From Yimella sp. cx-51 (lineage in GTDB: Bacteria; Actinomycetota; Actinomycetes; Actinomycetales; Dermatophilaceae), in the NCBI RefSeq assembly GCF_017654605.1, contig NZ_CP072113.1:3100001-3164000 (forward strand): 64,000 nt of DNA, read 5' to 3'. Positions 33,793 through 41,521 of this stretch are shown here, piece after piece. Numbering within the stretch: the first letter of the stretch is position 1; every line of letters begins with the position of its first letter. The position numbers and the translations under genes are program-made. The notes below the pieces were generated by a model. That model was given only the letters and a program-made list of their open reading frames with translations. It did not search any database and was not told where the DNA came from.

Positions 33793-35289
33793 TTACGGGT
33801 AGGGCAGCGGCTCGGCAGTGAGTTCGTCGTACTCCAGCAGGTCGTCCTGCAGGCCCAGACGCTGTGGCAGGTCGTAGTAGCGGTAGTGGCCGAGCATCAT
33901 CAGGTTCGGCGGGAAGGCGGGGACCATCTGCGGGATGAAGACCTTGCGTAGGCGCACCGCTGAGAAGTTGCTCGGGGTGAAGTCGAAGGCGATCGGGGTC
34001 AGGCCCGTCTTGCGGCAGATCTCTAGCACGCCTTCGAATTCGGCTGTGTCGTCGGCGAACTCGGCCACCGGAAGATCACTGAGTTTGACGGTGGGCTGCT
34101 CGTCGGAGCGCAGATACCAGTCCAACCGCTCCTGGTTCTCGGCGTACCCGTAATACGGCACAACCTGGATGAAGTTCGTGAAGTCGTCGGCCGTCGCGTC
34201 TCGATTGATTCCGAACAGCCGTTGGAAACCCTGTACGACTCGCCACGACGGTGCGATCTCGGGAGTGCGGACCATCCGCTCGGACTGGATCAGCTCCGCG
34301 ATGGCGCTGCGGATGGCTTCTTCCACGTTCAGGCCGACGCCTCCACCGGCCAGGTAGGAGTTCTCGTCCATCCCGTGTTCGACCGAGATGGCCGTCACGA
34401 CGCTGACGTCGGGCACGTCCGTGCGGTGCACGTAGAACGAGACGTCGATACCCGAGCGCTGCGCCGACTCCATCCAACGGTTGAGGGCCGCGCTTCGAAA
34501 GGGCTGGTCAAGCTCCACCTTCTGCGGCAGGACTCGGGTGAACCAGCTCAGGTTGGCCGCGTCCCGCTCAATCACCTCCAGCAACCCGTGGCTCAGCGCG
34601 CGCTCGTCGTTCAGGTGCGTGGCAAGTCCACCCGAGGACGACACCCCGATGCGGGCCTCGCCCTGCTCACGGAAGTAGAACAGGTGCACCAATTGCGCCG
34701 GAACCCACCAGTCCTGCCCGGTCAACAGGTTCTCTCCCTGGATCCAGTACATCCTGCTGTCGGCGTCCCAGGGTTCGCACAAGAACCCGTCGGTCTGAAG
34801 TTGCTGCTCGGCAAACATCGGATAGTCCTCTGGTCGCACGTGCGGCCGGCCGAGTTGTTCCAATTCACGCGATGAGCCGTACCACTGCGATTCCTGCGTA
34901 CCCGCGGTGATACAGGAGAACGAGCCCAGCATTCGCTCGATGGCCTCACCCAGCGAGGACAGCACCGAATCGCTGATGTTCAGACCCTTCCCACCGCCGT
35001 AGATGTCGCGGTCCAGGCCGGTATTCAGGCCCGGTAGCCCGACCATCCGCCGGAAGATGTGGTCCAGCGACATCGGAGTAGCAGAACCCTGGTAGCCGTC
35101 GCAGGCCAAGCCTGGGCGCAGCGCCGTCATGACAGTGCGGATCTCACCGAACGGCGAGTAGACGTTCAGCATCTCCTCGATGCCCGCCTGTTCAGCCCCG
35201 CTTGACGTAGCGGGCAACCAAGGAACTTCCCGGTTGTAGTGGCGCACCTTCAGCCGCGGTCGGCGGGCGCTCATTGAATTCTCGGTCAT
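33793..35289 (-). CDS. YcaO cyclodehydratase, SagD-like
   Basis: A 498-residue YcaO-domain ATPase. ATP/Mg motifs are present: SSLGEAIERM (Glu115, Glu118, Arg119), GLLEVIERDA (about residues 244-253) and AELIQSERM (about 335-343). The C-terminus ends PLPYP, close to the Pro-rich PxPxP tail of azoline-forming YcaO enzymes. It uses ATP to cyclise Cys/Ser/Thr of the precursor core to azolines, assisted by the E1-like protein. The ATG overlaps the permease stop (ATGA). Confidence 0.93.
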   Translation of the reverse strand: MTENSMSARRPRLKVRHYNREVPWLPATSSGAEQAGIEEMLNVYSPFGEIRTVMTALRPGLACDGYQGSATPMSLDHIFRRMVGLPGLNTGLDRDIYGGGKGLNISDSVLSSLGEAIERMLGSFSCITAGTQESQWYGSSRELEQLGRPHVRPEDYPMFAEQQLQTDGFLCEPWDADSRMYWIQGENLLTGQDWWVPAQLVHLFYFREQGEARIGVSSSGGLATHLNDERALSHGLLEVIERDAANLSWFTRVLPQKVELDQPFRSAALNRWMESAQRSGIDVSFYVHRTDVPDVSVVTAISVEHGMDENSYLAGGGVGLNVEEAIRSAIAELIQSERMVRTPEIAPSWRVVQGFQRLFGINRDATADDFTNFIQVVPYYGYAENQERLDWYLRSDEQPTVKLSDLPVAEFADDTAEFEGVLEICRKTGLTPIAFDFTPSNFSAVRLRKVFIPQMVPAFPPNLMMLGHYRYYDLPQRLGLQDDLLEYDELTAEPLPYP

Positions 35290-36092
35290 GACACTCGCTT
35301 CCAATTTCGTAGGCCGCACAGCAATGCGACTACAGAGACCGCATAGGTGAGCAGTATTTTCAAGATTGACGAAGTCTTAATTCCGGCACTGACATAGACG
35401 TCGACAAGCGCGTCGAACCAGATCTTCAGCGGATTCCATTCCAAAACGGATTGCACGACCTGCGGCATCCCGTCAATAGGAGCAGCAGCTCCCGATCCGA
35501 AAAAGAGAATAAAGAAGACACCAGCGGTAACTGCTTGAATGGTTCGTGGCGGAAACGGCAAGGTGCCCAGGAAAAGACCGATCGGACACAGCATCGCCAC
35601 GAAGCCAACACCGAGCAGCAAGAACTGGGGCGAGTAGACCTCGGACCGCAGCCCACTGGAGAAGCCCACCGCAGCGACGATCACCGAGGCGGCTGCAACA
35701 ACCAGGACCAGCATCGACAGCACGACGGCCGAGGCGAAGATCCAGCCCGGCAGGGGCAGGGTGCGGTATCGCTTGTCGACCTCTTTGTTGCGCAACTCGG
35801 CAATGTAGATGGGCAAGCCCATCAGCAGCAGGTTCGCGGCAACCGTCCCGACCAGCGAGGGGAACATGGCGTCGATCAGCCGAAGGTTCTTGCCCTTGTC
35901 GATGATTTCGTCCGCGTAGGGCATCCCGATGAACAGGAAGATCACCAACGGGAAGATCAGCGAGAAGAAGACGGCAACCGGCTCACGAATCAGCAACCGA
36001 AGTTCTTGGATCGTCCACGTCTTCAGCGCTCCAAGGCGGGGTCCAGGCTGCTCCATCTTGACGCTTGATTCGCGGTTGGTGTCCACGCTCAT
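35286..36092 (-). CDS. ABC-2 type permease of the TOMM exporter
   Basis: A 268-residue, six-segment membrane protein of the ABC-2/SagH-I type; the ATG 36090-36092 overlaps the ATPase stop. Its N-terminal helix ELRLLIREPVAVFFSLIFPL is the coupling-helix region, and the end WNPLKIWFDALVDVY is typical. Streptolysin-S clusters have two permeases, whereas here one is present, so a homodimer is expected. It should export the matured peptide with the ATPase. Confidence 0.9.
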   Translation of the reverse strand: MSVDTNRESSVKMEQPGPRLGALKTWTIQELRLLIREPVAVFFSLIFPLVIFLFIGMPYADEIIDKGKNLRLIDAMFPSLVGTVAANLLLMGLPIYIAELRNKEVDKRYRTLPLPGWIFASAVVLSMLVLVVAAASVIVAAVGFSSGLRSEVYSPQFLLLGVGFVAMLCPIGLFLGTLPFPPRTIQAVTAGVFFILFFGSGAAAPIDGMPQVVQSVLEWNPLKIWFDALVDVYVSAGIKTSSILKILLTYAVSVVALLCGLRNWKRVS

Positions 36093-37009
36093 GCCGCGTC
36101 GCGCCACATGGTCACCGCGAACACATCTTCCAAACGGATCCGTCCGAAGCGCACCTCCAGTCCGGGCTCCAGTTGCTGCAGCCGGTCTCGCAGAGCGTCG
36201 ATCTCATCCGCGCCGCCGACGGCGAGGGTCGTGATCCCGACCTTCCCGTGCACGAGTCCTGATGCCTGGATCGCTTGGGTCAGCTGCGAACTCGCGTCGT
36301 TGATGCGTAGCCGGAACTGTCCACCGGCGGCTGCAAGGACTTCTTCCGGCTGTCCGTGCAATGCAATCCGACCGGAGGCCATCACGTACAAGCGGTCGGC
36401 GAATGCTTCGGCTTCCTCCAGGTCGTGGGTGGATGCCAAGATCGCGCAACCCGATCGAGCCCGCACCCGCAAGAACTCCCAAAGCTCGGCTCGTCCTTCG
36501 GGGTCAATACCGGATGTTGGCTCGTCCAGCAGCAGGAAGTGCGGGCTACCCACGCACGCAATCGCTATGTCGAGCCGGCGGCGCAGACCGCCGGACAGCT
36601 TGTCCACCGAGGTGCGCCAATGCTTGCTGAGCCCGAGCGAGTCGGCGAGTTGCCGGATGTCTTCCGGCTCCCGGTAGAGCGAAGCAACTGCGGCGAGTGC
36701 TTCGTTGACGCGAAGCCGACTCGGCAATCCGGACTGCTGCAGTTGAACGCCGGTCACCAGCCGATGTGGACCGCCGGGTTGGACCGCTTGTCCCATGATT
36801 TCGGCGCGCCCATCACTCATCTCGCGCAGACCTATCAACATCTCCATGCTGGTGGTCTTGCCCGAACCATTCGGGCCGACGAGCATCGTGGTTTGGCCAG
36901 CAGGAATCTCCAATGACACTCCGTTGACGACCGGCGTGCCGTCGTACTTCTTCACGGCATCGATCAGCTGGGCGACGGGCGTGCCGCGCTCGTGGGTGCG
37001 CTGCATCAT
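36089..37009 (-). CDS. ABC exporter ATP-binding protein, SagG-like
   Basis: A 306-residue ATPase starting MMQRTHERGTPVAQLIDAVK at ATG 37007-37009, preceded by GGGGGGAGAGAG. Walker A GPNGSGKTT, signature LSGGLRRRLDIA, Walker B FLLLDEPTSGIDPEG, and switch His (STHDLEEAE) are intact. Its C-terminal 80 residues are typical of drug/peptide-efflux ABC-2 ATPases. It is the first gene after the precursor; hairpins at 37036-37083 and 37088-37109 separate the two. Confidence 0.93.
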   Translation of the reverse strand: MMQRTHERGTPVAQLIDAVKKYDGTPVVNGVSLEIPAGQTTMLVGPNGSGKTTSMEMLIGLREMSDGRAEIMGQAVQPGGPHRLVTGVQLQQSGLPSRLRVNEALAAVASLYREPEDIRQLADSLGLSKHWRTSVDKLSGGLRRRLDIAIACVGSPHFLLLDEPTSGIDPEGRAELWEFLRVRARSGCAILASTHDLEEAEAFADRLYVMASGRIALHGQPEEVLAAAGGQFRLRINDASSQLTQAIQASGLVHGKVGITTLAVGGADEIDALRDRLQQLEPGLEVRFGRIRLEDVFAVTMWRDAA

Positions 37010-37035
37010 TGGCTCTCTCCCCCCCAAAGAACGTT

Positions 37036-37083
37036 CGTTGTCGTTGGTCCGGATCACGTGATGCGACCGAACCAACGACAACG
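37036..37083 (-). promoter_or_regulatory. Large hairpin between precursor and exporter genes
   Basis: Perfect 13-bp arms CGTTGTCGTTGGT / ACCAACGACAACG with a 22-base loop. Followed in the direction of transcription by TTCTTT, not a full U-tract. It could be an attenuator/partial terminator or an RNA-stabilising structure that keeps precursor mRNA more abundant than the enzyme mRNA. Confidence 0.6.
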
Positions 37084-37087
37084 AAGC

Positions 37088-37109
37088 CTTCAACTCTCAG
37101 AAGTTGAAG
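37088..37109 (-). promoter_or_regulatory. Short hairpin over the precursor stop codon
   Basis: Arms CTTCAAC / GTTGAAG (7 bp) with an 8-base loop spanning the stop codon of the precursor gene. Together with the larger hairpin just downstream it makes a two-stem 3' end for the short precursor message. Confidence 0.4.
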
Positions 37110-37213
37110 ATGTTCACCCAGCACCAGCAGCAACAGGTGCAGCACCAGCCGCCCGGAGCTACTGCAGATTCAGCCGAGAAGTGCTTCTCTTCCGCCATCG
37201 TGATTTTGGTCAT
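37097..37213 (-). CDS. Streptolysin-S-like TOMM precursor peptide (38 aa)
   Basis: A short gene at the head of the cluster. The ATG 37211-37213 has AGAGGAGG five bases upstream. The acidic leader opens MTKITMAEEKHF and ends AVAPGG (residues 17-22); the core is WCCTCCCWCWVNIFNF (residues 23-38). The VAPGG end followed by a run of Cys/Thr is the layout of streptolysin S SagA (VAPGG then CCCCCTTCC). Six contiguous cyclisable residues (Cys24-Cys25-Thr26-Cys27-Cys28-Cys29) and Cys31, interspersed with three Trp, could become thiazoles and a methyloxazole. It is unlike any core I know by its tryptophans and short hydrophobic end. Function of the product (bacteriocin or cytolysin) is not shown by sequence. 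Confidence 0.9.
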   Translation of the reverse strand: MTKITMAEEKHFSAESAVAPGGWCCTCCCWCWVNIFNF

Positions 37214-37235
37214 TGCATCCTCCTCTCACCCTGAA

Positions 37236-37403
37236 GAAGCAATTTCTTGCTTCGCCGGTAAATCCCGAATAGTCGCTATTCGTGATCTGCAGCGAGAGAA
37301 ACTAAAAACCCACAAGAATGTAAAGTTTTAGCCCGCCTGGCCGCTGAGCCGACGGTAGCTCAACCGTACACAGGCATTCCGAGAAGAACATTGGATCTGT
37401 CAA
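37236..37403 (-). promoter_or_regulatory. Leader and candidate promoter region of the TOMM operon
   Basis: A GAAA-loop hairpin (GAAGCAA-GAAA-TTGCTTC, 37236-37253) lies just ahead of the ribosome site. A palindrome CGAATAG-TCG-CTATTCG (37266-37282) could be an operator. TTGACA (37398-37403) is a good -35 box, but the matching -10 at 17 bp (GGAATG) is weak, so the exact promoter is uncertain. This stretch is visibly richer in A/T than the rest of the window. Confidence 0.4.
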
Positions 37404-37499
37404 GCGATCCTGGCTTCTGTCATCTTCTGTGCGAGATTTGTCAGGTCAACTGTTCAGTAACAATATTCTTTACCTGCGCATTACCATTCGGCACGATCT

Positions 37500-37691
37500 T
37501 TAACGTAGGATCGCCCGGGCGTCGCGCGCAAACGCCGCCTCGAATGTGGGCCGGCCAAGCACTCGCTCAACGACATCCGTGACGTTCTCATTGCGGCCAT
37601 CGAAGAGCGGGACGAACGCCGCGGTCAGTTCAGCGGCAACCTCGGTGGGCATCGCCTGGCCAAGGAGGGCGGTGAAGGCGTCGGCGGCCAT
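37500..37691 (-). pseudogene. C-terminal remnant of an NmrA-like NAD(P)-binding protein
   Basis: Reads MAADAFTALLGQAMPTEVAA and ends LGRPTFEAAFARDARAILR. The phrase LFDGRNENVTDVVERVLGRP matches the C-terminal tail (...DGRNaxxTDGVqrALGRP) of NmrA/azoreductase-like SDR proteins. The Rossmann part is absent; upstream there is only the palindrome at 37728-37786. A short real gene cannot be excluded, but a fragment is likelier. Confidence 0.5.
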
Positions 37692-37727
37692 CGCGTCGAA
37701 CCGAACGGGTGTGCCCCTTTGCCGCGG

Positions 37728-37786
37728 AATCGGCGTGAGTTTGTGGGGTTCGTACGCGGTGCGAAGGCCACAAACTCACGCCGATT
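37728..37786. terminator. Perfect 19-bp inverted repeat at the end of benE
   Basis: Arms AATCGGCGTGAGTTTGTGG and its exact complement, 21-base loop. It overlaps the last codons and stop of the BenE gene, which is unusual for a terminator but consistent with a repeat element placed at the gene end. Confidence 0.5.
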
Positions 37787-38960
37787 TGGACGTTCGGCTC
37801 GGCGCTTTGGTCAGGACGAGGTGCAGGACGAGCCCGGCGACCAGGCCCCAGAAAGCTGACCCGATGCTGGCGATCGTGATGCCGGACGCCGCGACCACCA
37901 GCGTGATCGCGCCGGCCTCGCGGGCGCGGTCATCGGCGAGCGCGGAGTGGGCGGATGCGGCGAAGGTGGCGATGAGGGCGAGTCCGGCGATCGACTCGAC
38001 GATGCCCTTCGGTGCGGCGACTGCGACCGCCGACACCAGGCCGGCGAGCGGACCGAACAGCAGGTAGGTCCCCCCGCAGGACACACCGGCGATCCAGCGC
38101 TTGTCCTTGTCGGGGTGCGCTTCCGGGCCAGCCGCGAGCGCCGCAGAGATTGCAGCAAGGTTGATCGCGTGGCCACCTGCGAAGGCGCCGGCCACCGAGG
38201 CAGAACCGGTGTAGAGCAACGGGTTTCGCATGCCCGGGCGATAACCGAAGGCGCCCAGCACAGCGATGCCGGGGATGTTTTGGCTAGTCATCGTGACGAT
38301 GAAGAGCGGGATCGCGATGGCTATGAGCGCGCCGGCGTCCAGGGTCGGGCTGACGAAGGTGAGGGTGGGCGCGGCAGCAGCGAGGTCGAGTTCGCCGAAC
38401 ACTCCGCGCACCGCCATCACCACCAGTGCGGCCGCGAGCGCACCCAGGACGGCCCATCGTCGCGCGACCGCCAGGAGCACCAACCAGGTGGTGATCACCG
38501 GCGCAATGGCCCAGGGATCGACGACGGCAGCTCTGATCGGCGCCACCACCAACGGCAGGAGCACACCAGCGAGCATCGCCGAGGCGAGTGGAGCGGGAAT
38601 GCGTTCGACGAGTTCGCCCAGCGGGCGCACCAATCCGCACAGCGCGAGCAACACACCGCAGAGGATGAACGCTCCGACCGCTGCAGGGAATCCGCCGTGC
38701 GGGACGGCGGCGGTCGCAAGCAACGCCGCGCCTGGTGTCGACCAAGCCATCGTGATCGGCATGCGGGTGCGCCAGCTGAACAGCACGCACCCGGCGCCCA
38801 TCGTCAGGCAGAGCACGAACAACCCGGACGCAGCTTGTGCGTCGTCCGCGCCGACCGCTCGCAGACCGGTGAGGACGATCGCGAACGAACTGGTGAAGCC
38901 GACCAGACCGGCCACCACGCCGGCCATCACGGGGTGCATCAGACCGACTCGTTCACTCAC
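37776..38960 (-). CDS. BenE family transporter (benzoate/H+ symporter-like)
   Basis: A 394-residue membrane protein with about twelve segments; the GTG at 38958-38960 is the chosen start (an ATG at 38939 is possible). BenE-type phrases include GFTSSFAIVLTGLRAVGA, MAWSTPGAALL, TMTSQNIPGIAVLGAFGYRP and AGGHAINLAAISAALAAGP. Aromatic acid or related anion uptake by proton symport is expected from the family. The divergent LysR gene at 39485 may regulate it or the small gene in between. Confidence 0.88.
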   Translation of the reverse strand: MSERVGLMHPVMAGVVAGLVGFTSSFAIVLTGLRAVGADDAQAASGLFVLCLTMGAGCVLFSWRTRMPITMAWSTPGAALLATAAVPHGGFPAAVGAFILCGVLLALCGLVRPLGELVERIPAPLASAMLAGVLLPLVVAPIRAAVVDPWAIAPVITTWLVLLAVARRWAVLGALAAALVVMAVRGVFGELDLAAAAPTLTFVSPTLDAGALIAIAIPLFIVTMTSQNIPGIAVLGAFGYRPGMRNPLLYTGSASVAGAFAGGHAINLAAISAALAAGPEAHPDKDKRWIAGVSCGGTYLLFGPLAGLVSAVAVAAPKGIVESIAGLALIATFAASAHSALADDRAREAGAITLVVAASGITIASIGSAFWGLVAGLVLHLVLTKAPSRTSKSA

Positions 38961-39168
38961 GTCCGGCAGCGTATTTGGCGCGATGTGGTGCGTGCGGAGG
39001 TGGCCCAGGTGGTGGCCGGAAGGCGGATCATCCGCACCAGGACGCCGACGATCCACCCCTCAACCCGCCGCGCCCCGCGTCCCTCAGCCCTACGGTGGAT
39101 CACCCGCACCGGCGCACGGATGTTCCACCTCTCGGACGACCCCCACCGGCCCGTGGACGACACAAGGT

Positions 39169-39196
39169 CGCGCCTCCCGATGATCCGGGAGGCGCG
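39169..39196 (-). terminator. Hairpin downstream of the small gene at 39225-39413
   Basis: Arms CGCGCCTCCC / GGGAGGCGCG (10 bp) with an 8-base loop. GC-rich and well placed 28 bp after the small gene stop; no U-tract. Confidence 0.55.
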
Positions 39197-39224
39197 AACG
39201 GTGGACGGGTGGGCGGTGGAGGTC

Positions 39225-39413
39225 TCAGAAGCGGAGCTCCCGCTCGTGCAGGTATCCCTGCAAGTGCCAGAACTTCACCGCCTCCTTCCAGCCACGGCGG
39301 GCGAAGCGTCCGAGGCCGCTGCCGTGATCGATGGTGGCGTGGAAGTCCTGGTGAACGCGCTGGGCGTCGCGGTCGATGTGGTCGTGGGCCAGGGGTGCGG
39401 TGTAGTTCGCCAT
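39225..39413 (-). CDS. Small hypothetical protein (62 aa)
   Basis: Reads MANYTAPLAHDHIDRDAQRV and ends WHLQGYLHERELRF; basic, no membrane segment. It is divergent from the LysR gene with a 72-bp gap holding the palindrome at 39467-39489, so it is a possible target of that regulator. Family unknown. Confidence 0.55.
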   Translation of the reverse strand: MANYTAPLAHDHIDRDAQRVHQDFHATIDHGSGLGRFARRGWKEAVKFWHLQGYLHERELRF

Positions 39414-39466
39414 GTCAGCAACGATGCGCTTGCCAATGCGTAAGCACAAGCGAATGTTTCTTAATC

Positions 39467-39489
39467 ACCATGTAGCATCGCTACATGGT
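39467..39489. promoter_or_regulatory. Operator-like palindrome over the lysR start codon
   Basis: ACCATGTAGC-ATC-GCTACATGGT, a perfect 10-bp-arm palindrome; the lysR ATG (39485-39487) lies inside its right arm. It suits autoregulation of the LysR gene and control of the divergent small gene. Confidence 0.55.
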
Positions 39490-40372
39490 CGATGTGAACC
39501 GTCTCCGCGTCTTTCGTGCCGTCGTCGCCAGTGGTTCGGTGAACGCCGCTGCGTCCCATCTCGGGTACACACCCTCCGCCGTGAGCCAGCACGTCTCCGC
39601 GCTCCAGAAGGAGACCAAGCTGACGCTCATCGAACGCAGCGGACGCGGCATCGTTCCCACCGCTGCCGGGCTCGAACTCGCTTCGCGCAGTGACGAACTC
39701 ATGGGCACACTCGCCCGACTCGACGGCGCGATCGATGACCTCCGACAAGGCCGCACCGAGACGCTCTCGGTGTGTTCGTTCGCTTCGGCTGCGGAGGAGT
39801 GGATGCCGTCCGTCGCGGCCACCGTTCTGCGCGAATTTCCGGACGTCACATTCACCTTCCGGCTCAACGAGAACGGTGTTGCGCCCCCGCCGATGCCACC
39901 AGATCTCGACATCCGCACCGAGGTGCCGGGCGACGACGCCACGAGGATCGATGGCTACGAACGCCACGTGCTGACCACCGAGCCGTACGTCGCGCTACTG
40001 CCGAAGGACCACCCGCTCGCCGGCCAGGACGAAGTGCGGATGAGTGACCTCGCCGACGAGCCGTGGATCGACGACGACCCCGGCAAGACGACCTGCGGAC
40101 TCATCGTTGCTCAGGCGACCAAGGCGGCTGGAATCGCTCCGCGGTACGTCGCCTACGCCGGCGATCATCACGGCGGCATCGCGTTCGTCGCCGCAGGAAT
40201 CGGCGTCACCGTGATCCCGCAACTGGCCACCGGCAACCTGCCCGTCTCCGTGGTGTCACTGCCAGTGGTTGATCCTTCGCCCCATCGTCGGATCGTGGTG
40301 CACGTGCACCGTCAGGCCCTGCTCAAGCCGGCCGCGCGGCGAGTGCTGGAGTTGCTGACTGCCGCTGCCTGA
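39485..40372 (+). CDS. LysR family transcriptional regulator
   Basis: A 295-residue regulator. The N-terminal helix-turn-helix (residues 4-62: RLRVFRAVVASGSVNAAASH, YTPSAVSQHVSALQKETKL) is standard, and residues about 90-290 form the effector-binding domain (EPYVALLPKDHPLAGQDEVR, VAAGIGVTVIPQLA). Effector unknown. The start codon sits inside a palindrome that it may bind. Confidence 0.9.
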   Translation: MVDVNRLRVFRAVVASGSVNAAASHLGYTPSAVSQHVSALQKETKLTLIERSGRGIVPTAAGLELASRSDELMGTLARLDGAIDDLRQGRTETLSVCSFASAAEEWMPSVAATVLREFPDVTFTFRLNENGVAPPPMPPDLDIRTEVPGDDATRIDGYERHVLTTEPYVALLPKDHPLAGQDEVRMSDLADEPWIDDDPGKTTCGLIVAQATKAAGIAPRYVAYAGDHHGGIAFVAAGIGVTVIPQLATGNLPVSVVSLPVVDPSPHRRIVVHVHRQALLKPAARRVLELLTAAA

Positions 40373-40548
40373 TCGGCTCAGGATCGGACGATCTCGTGGA
40401 CGGTGAACGCGTTCCCCGCCACGCCACCCTCCCGGGTCACCAGCCAGCGCTCATTCACCGCGAACAGAATGCCGGATACTTCCGGTGCGAGTATCCGGCC
40501 GGCACGATCGCGGGTAGTTCCGGTGAAACGGGCGACGCGTCGCCGTGC
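40373..40548. other. Gap downstream of lysR; no confident gene
   Basis: A minus-strand open reading (40378-40572) reads ...PEVSGILFAVNERWLVTREG and stops at 40378. It lacks a ribosome site and its beginning lies within the palindrome at 40549-40622, so it may be the end of a lost gene. Nothing else is seen. Confidence 0.3.
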
Positions 40549-40622
40549 ACAACTCGCGGACTCCGCGAGCACAGTTCGCGAGTGGATCGATCCGCGGGCA
40601 CTGCTCGCGCCGTCCGCGACTT
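40549..40622. repeat. Long imperfect palindrome, copy B of a dispersed element
   Basis: Arms ACAACTCGCGGACTCCGCGA... and ...CTCGCGCCGTCCGCGACTT around GATCGATC. The left arm matches the complement of the right arm of copy A (11547-11620) almost base for base (ACAACTCGCGGAC, GAGCACAGTTCGCG). It sits just after trhO, between the gene and the lysR end. Confidence 0.7.
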
Positions 40623-40647
40623 CTGCTCGCTGCTGCGGGTGTTGCCG

Positions 40648-41424
40648 TCAGCCGTCGATCTCGCCGCGGTCGCGTCCGACGTCCTGCAACTTGGTGTCGA
40701 GCGTGACGCGGTTGTCGAAGACGAAACACTCACCCTCGAAGTCGGCGTCCGCGTCCGGAATCTCCTTGAAGTAGTTCAGGATTCCGCCCTGCAGCTGGTG
40801 CACCTTGAGGCCGAGATCCTGCATCCAGGGGCTCGCCTTCTCGCACCGGATTCCGCCGGTGCAGTACATCGCCACCTGCTTACCCTCGTCCCGCCACTGC
40901 GGTGCGTGCTGCTCGACGTACTCGCGGAAGTCGCGGAAGTTGACGACGCGCGGATCGACGGCGCCGCGGAACCGGCCCACCTCGAACTCGAAGGAGTTGC
41001 GGTTGTCGAGCACCACGACGTCGTCGCGCTGGATGAGGTCTCGCCACTCACTCGGCGGGACGTCGGTGGCGGCCACGTCGTCGACCCGCGCAGGCATGTC
41101 GAGACCATCGATCCCGAGCGGCACGATCTCCTTCTTGGCCTTGACCATCATGCGGGAGAACGGGATTCGGTCGTACGCGGTGCGTTTGTAGGTGATGCCG
41201 TCGAAGGCGCGTCCGAGCGTTTCGTCCTCGGCCGCGGCGCTGATGAAAGCGTCGATCTGGCCCTGCGGCGCGGCGAGCATTCCGTTCACGCCCTCTTCGG
41301 CGACCAGAACGGTGCCGAGCAGGCCGTCGGTCAACTCACGCAACCGGTCGCAGAACGCCGCGACGTCGTCGATGCGGACGAAGCGGTAGAAAGCAATGTG
41401 GACGCCGGAACTCACGGCGTCCAT
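40648..41424 (-). CDS. trhO: tRNA uridine-34 hydroxylase (rhodanese-like)
   Basis: A 258-residue protein from ATG 41422-41424. It has the N-terminal UPF0176 domain (HIAFYRFVRIDDVAAFCDRL, YKRTAYDRIPFSRMMVKAK) and a rhodanese domain with WRDLIQRDDVVVLDNRNSFE and active-site CTGGIRCEKAS. TrhO makes 5-hydroxyuridine at tRNA position 34 using O2. A truncated, frameshifted copy of its first half is at 27310-27692. Confidence 0.93.
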   Translation of the reverse strand: MDAVSSGVHIAFYRFVRIDDVAAFCDRLRELTDGLLGTVLVAEEGVNGMLAAPQGQIDAFISAAAEDETLGRAFDGITYKRTAYDRIPFSRMMVKAKKEIVPLGIDGLDMPARVDDVAATDVPPSEWRDLIQRDDVVVLDNRNSFEFEVGRFRGAVDPRVVNFRDFREYVEQHAPQWRDEGKQVAMYCTGGIRCEKASPWMQDLGLKVHQLQGGILNYFKEIPDADADFEGECFVFDNRVTLDTKLQDVGRDRGEIDG

Positions 41425-41521
41425 GGTGCCCGGGGTGCATGCGCCTGTCGAACCGGCGCGGCTGCCCGCCTCGTGTATCGCTAAGGTGCACACTCAGTCA
41501 TCGAACTCGGGAGGTCGCCTG

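Noticed and set aside
37053-37062. ATCACGTGAT as another parS site
   Set aside because: Only the central TCACGTGA agrees; it is the loop of the intergenic hairpin and far from the parB cluster.
37104-37331. Plus-strand Gln-rich 75-codon frame over the precursor
   Set aside because: It is the complement of the Cys-rich precursor; no ribosome site or plausible product.
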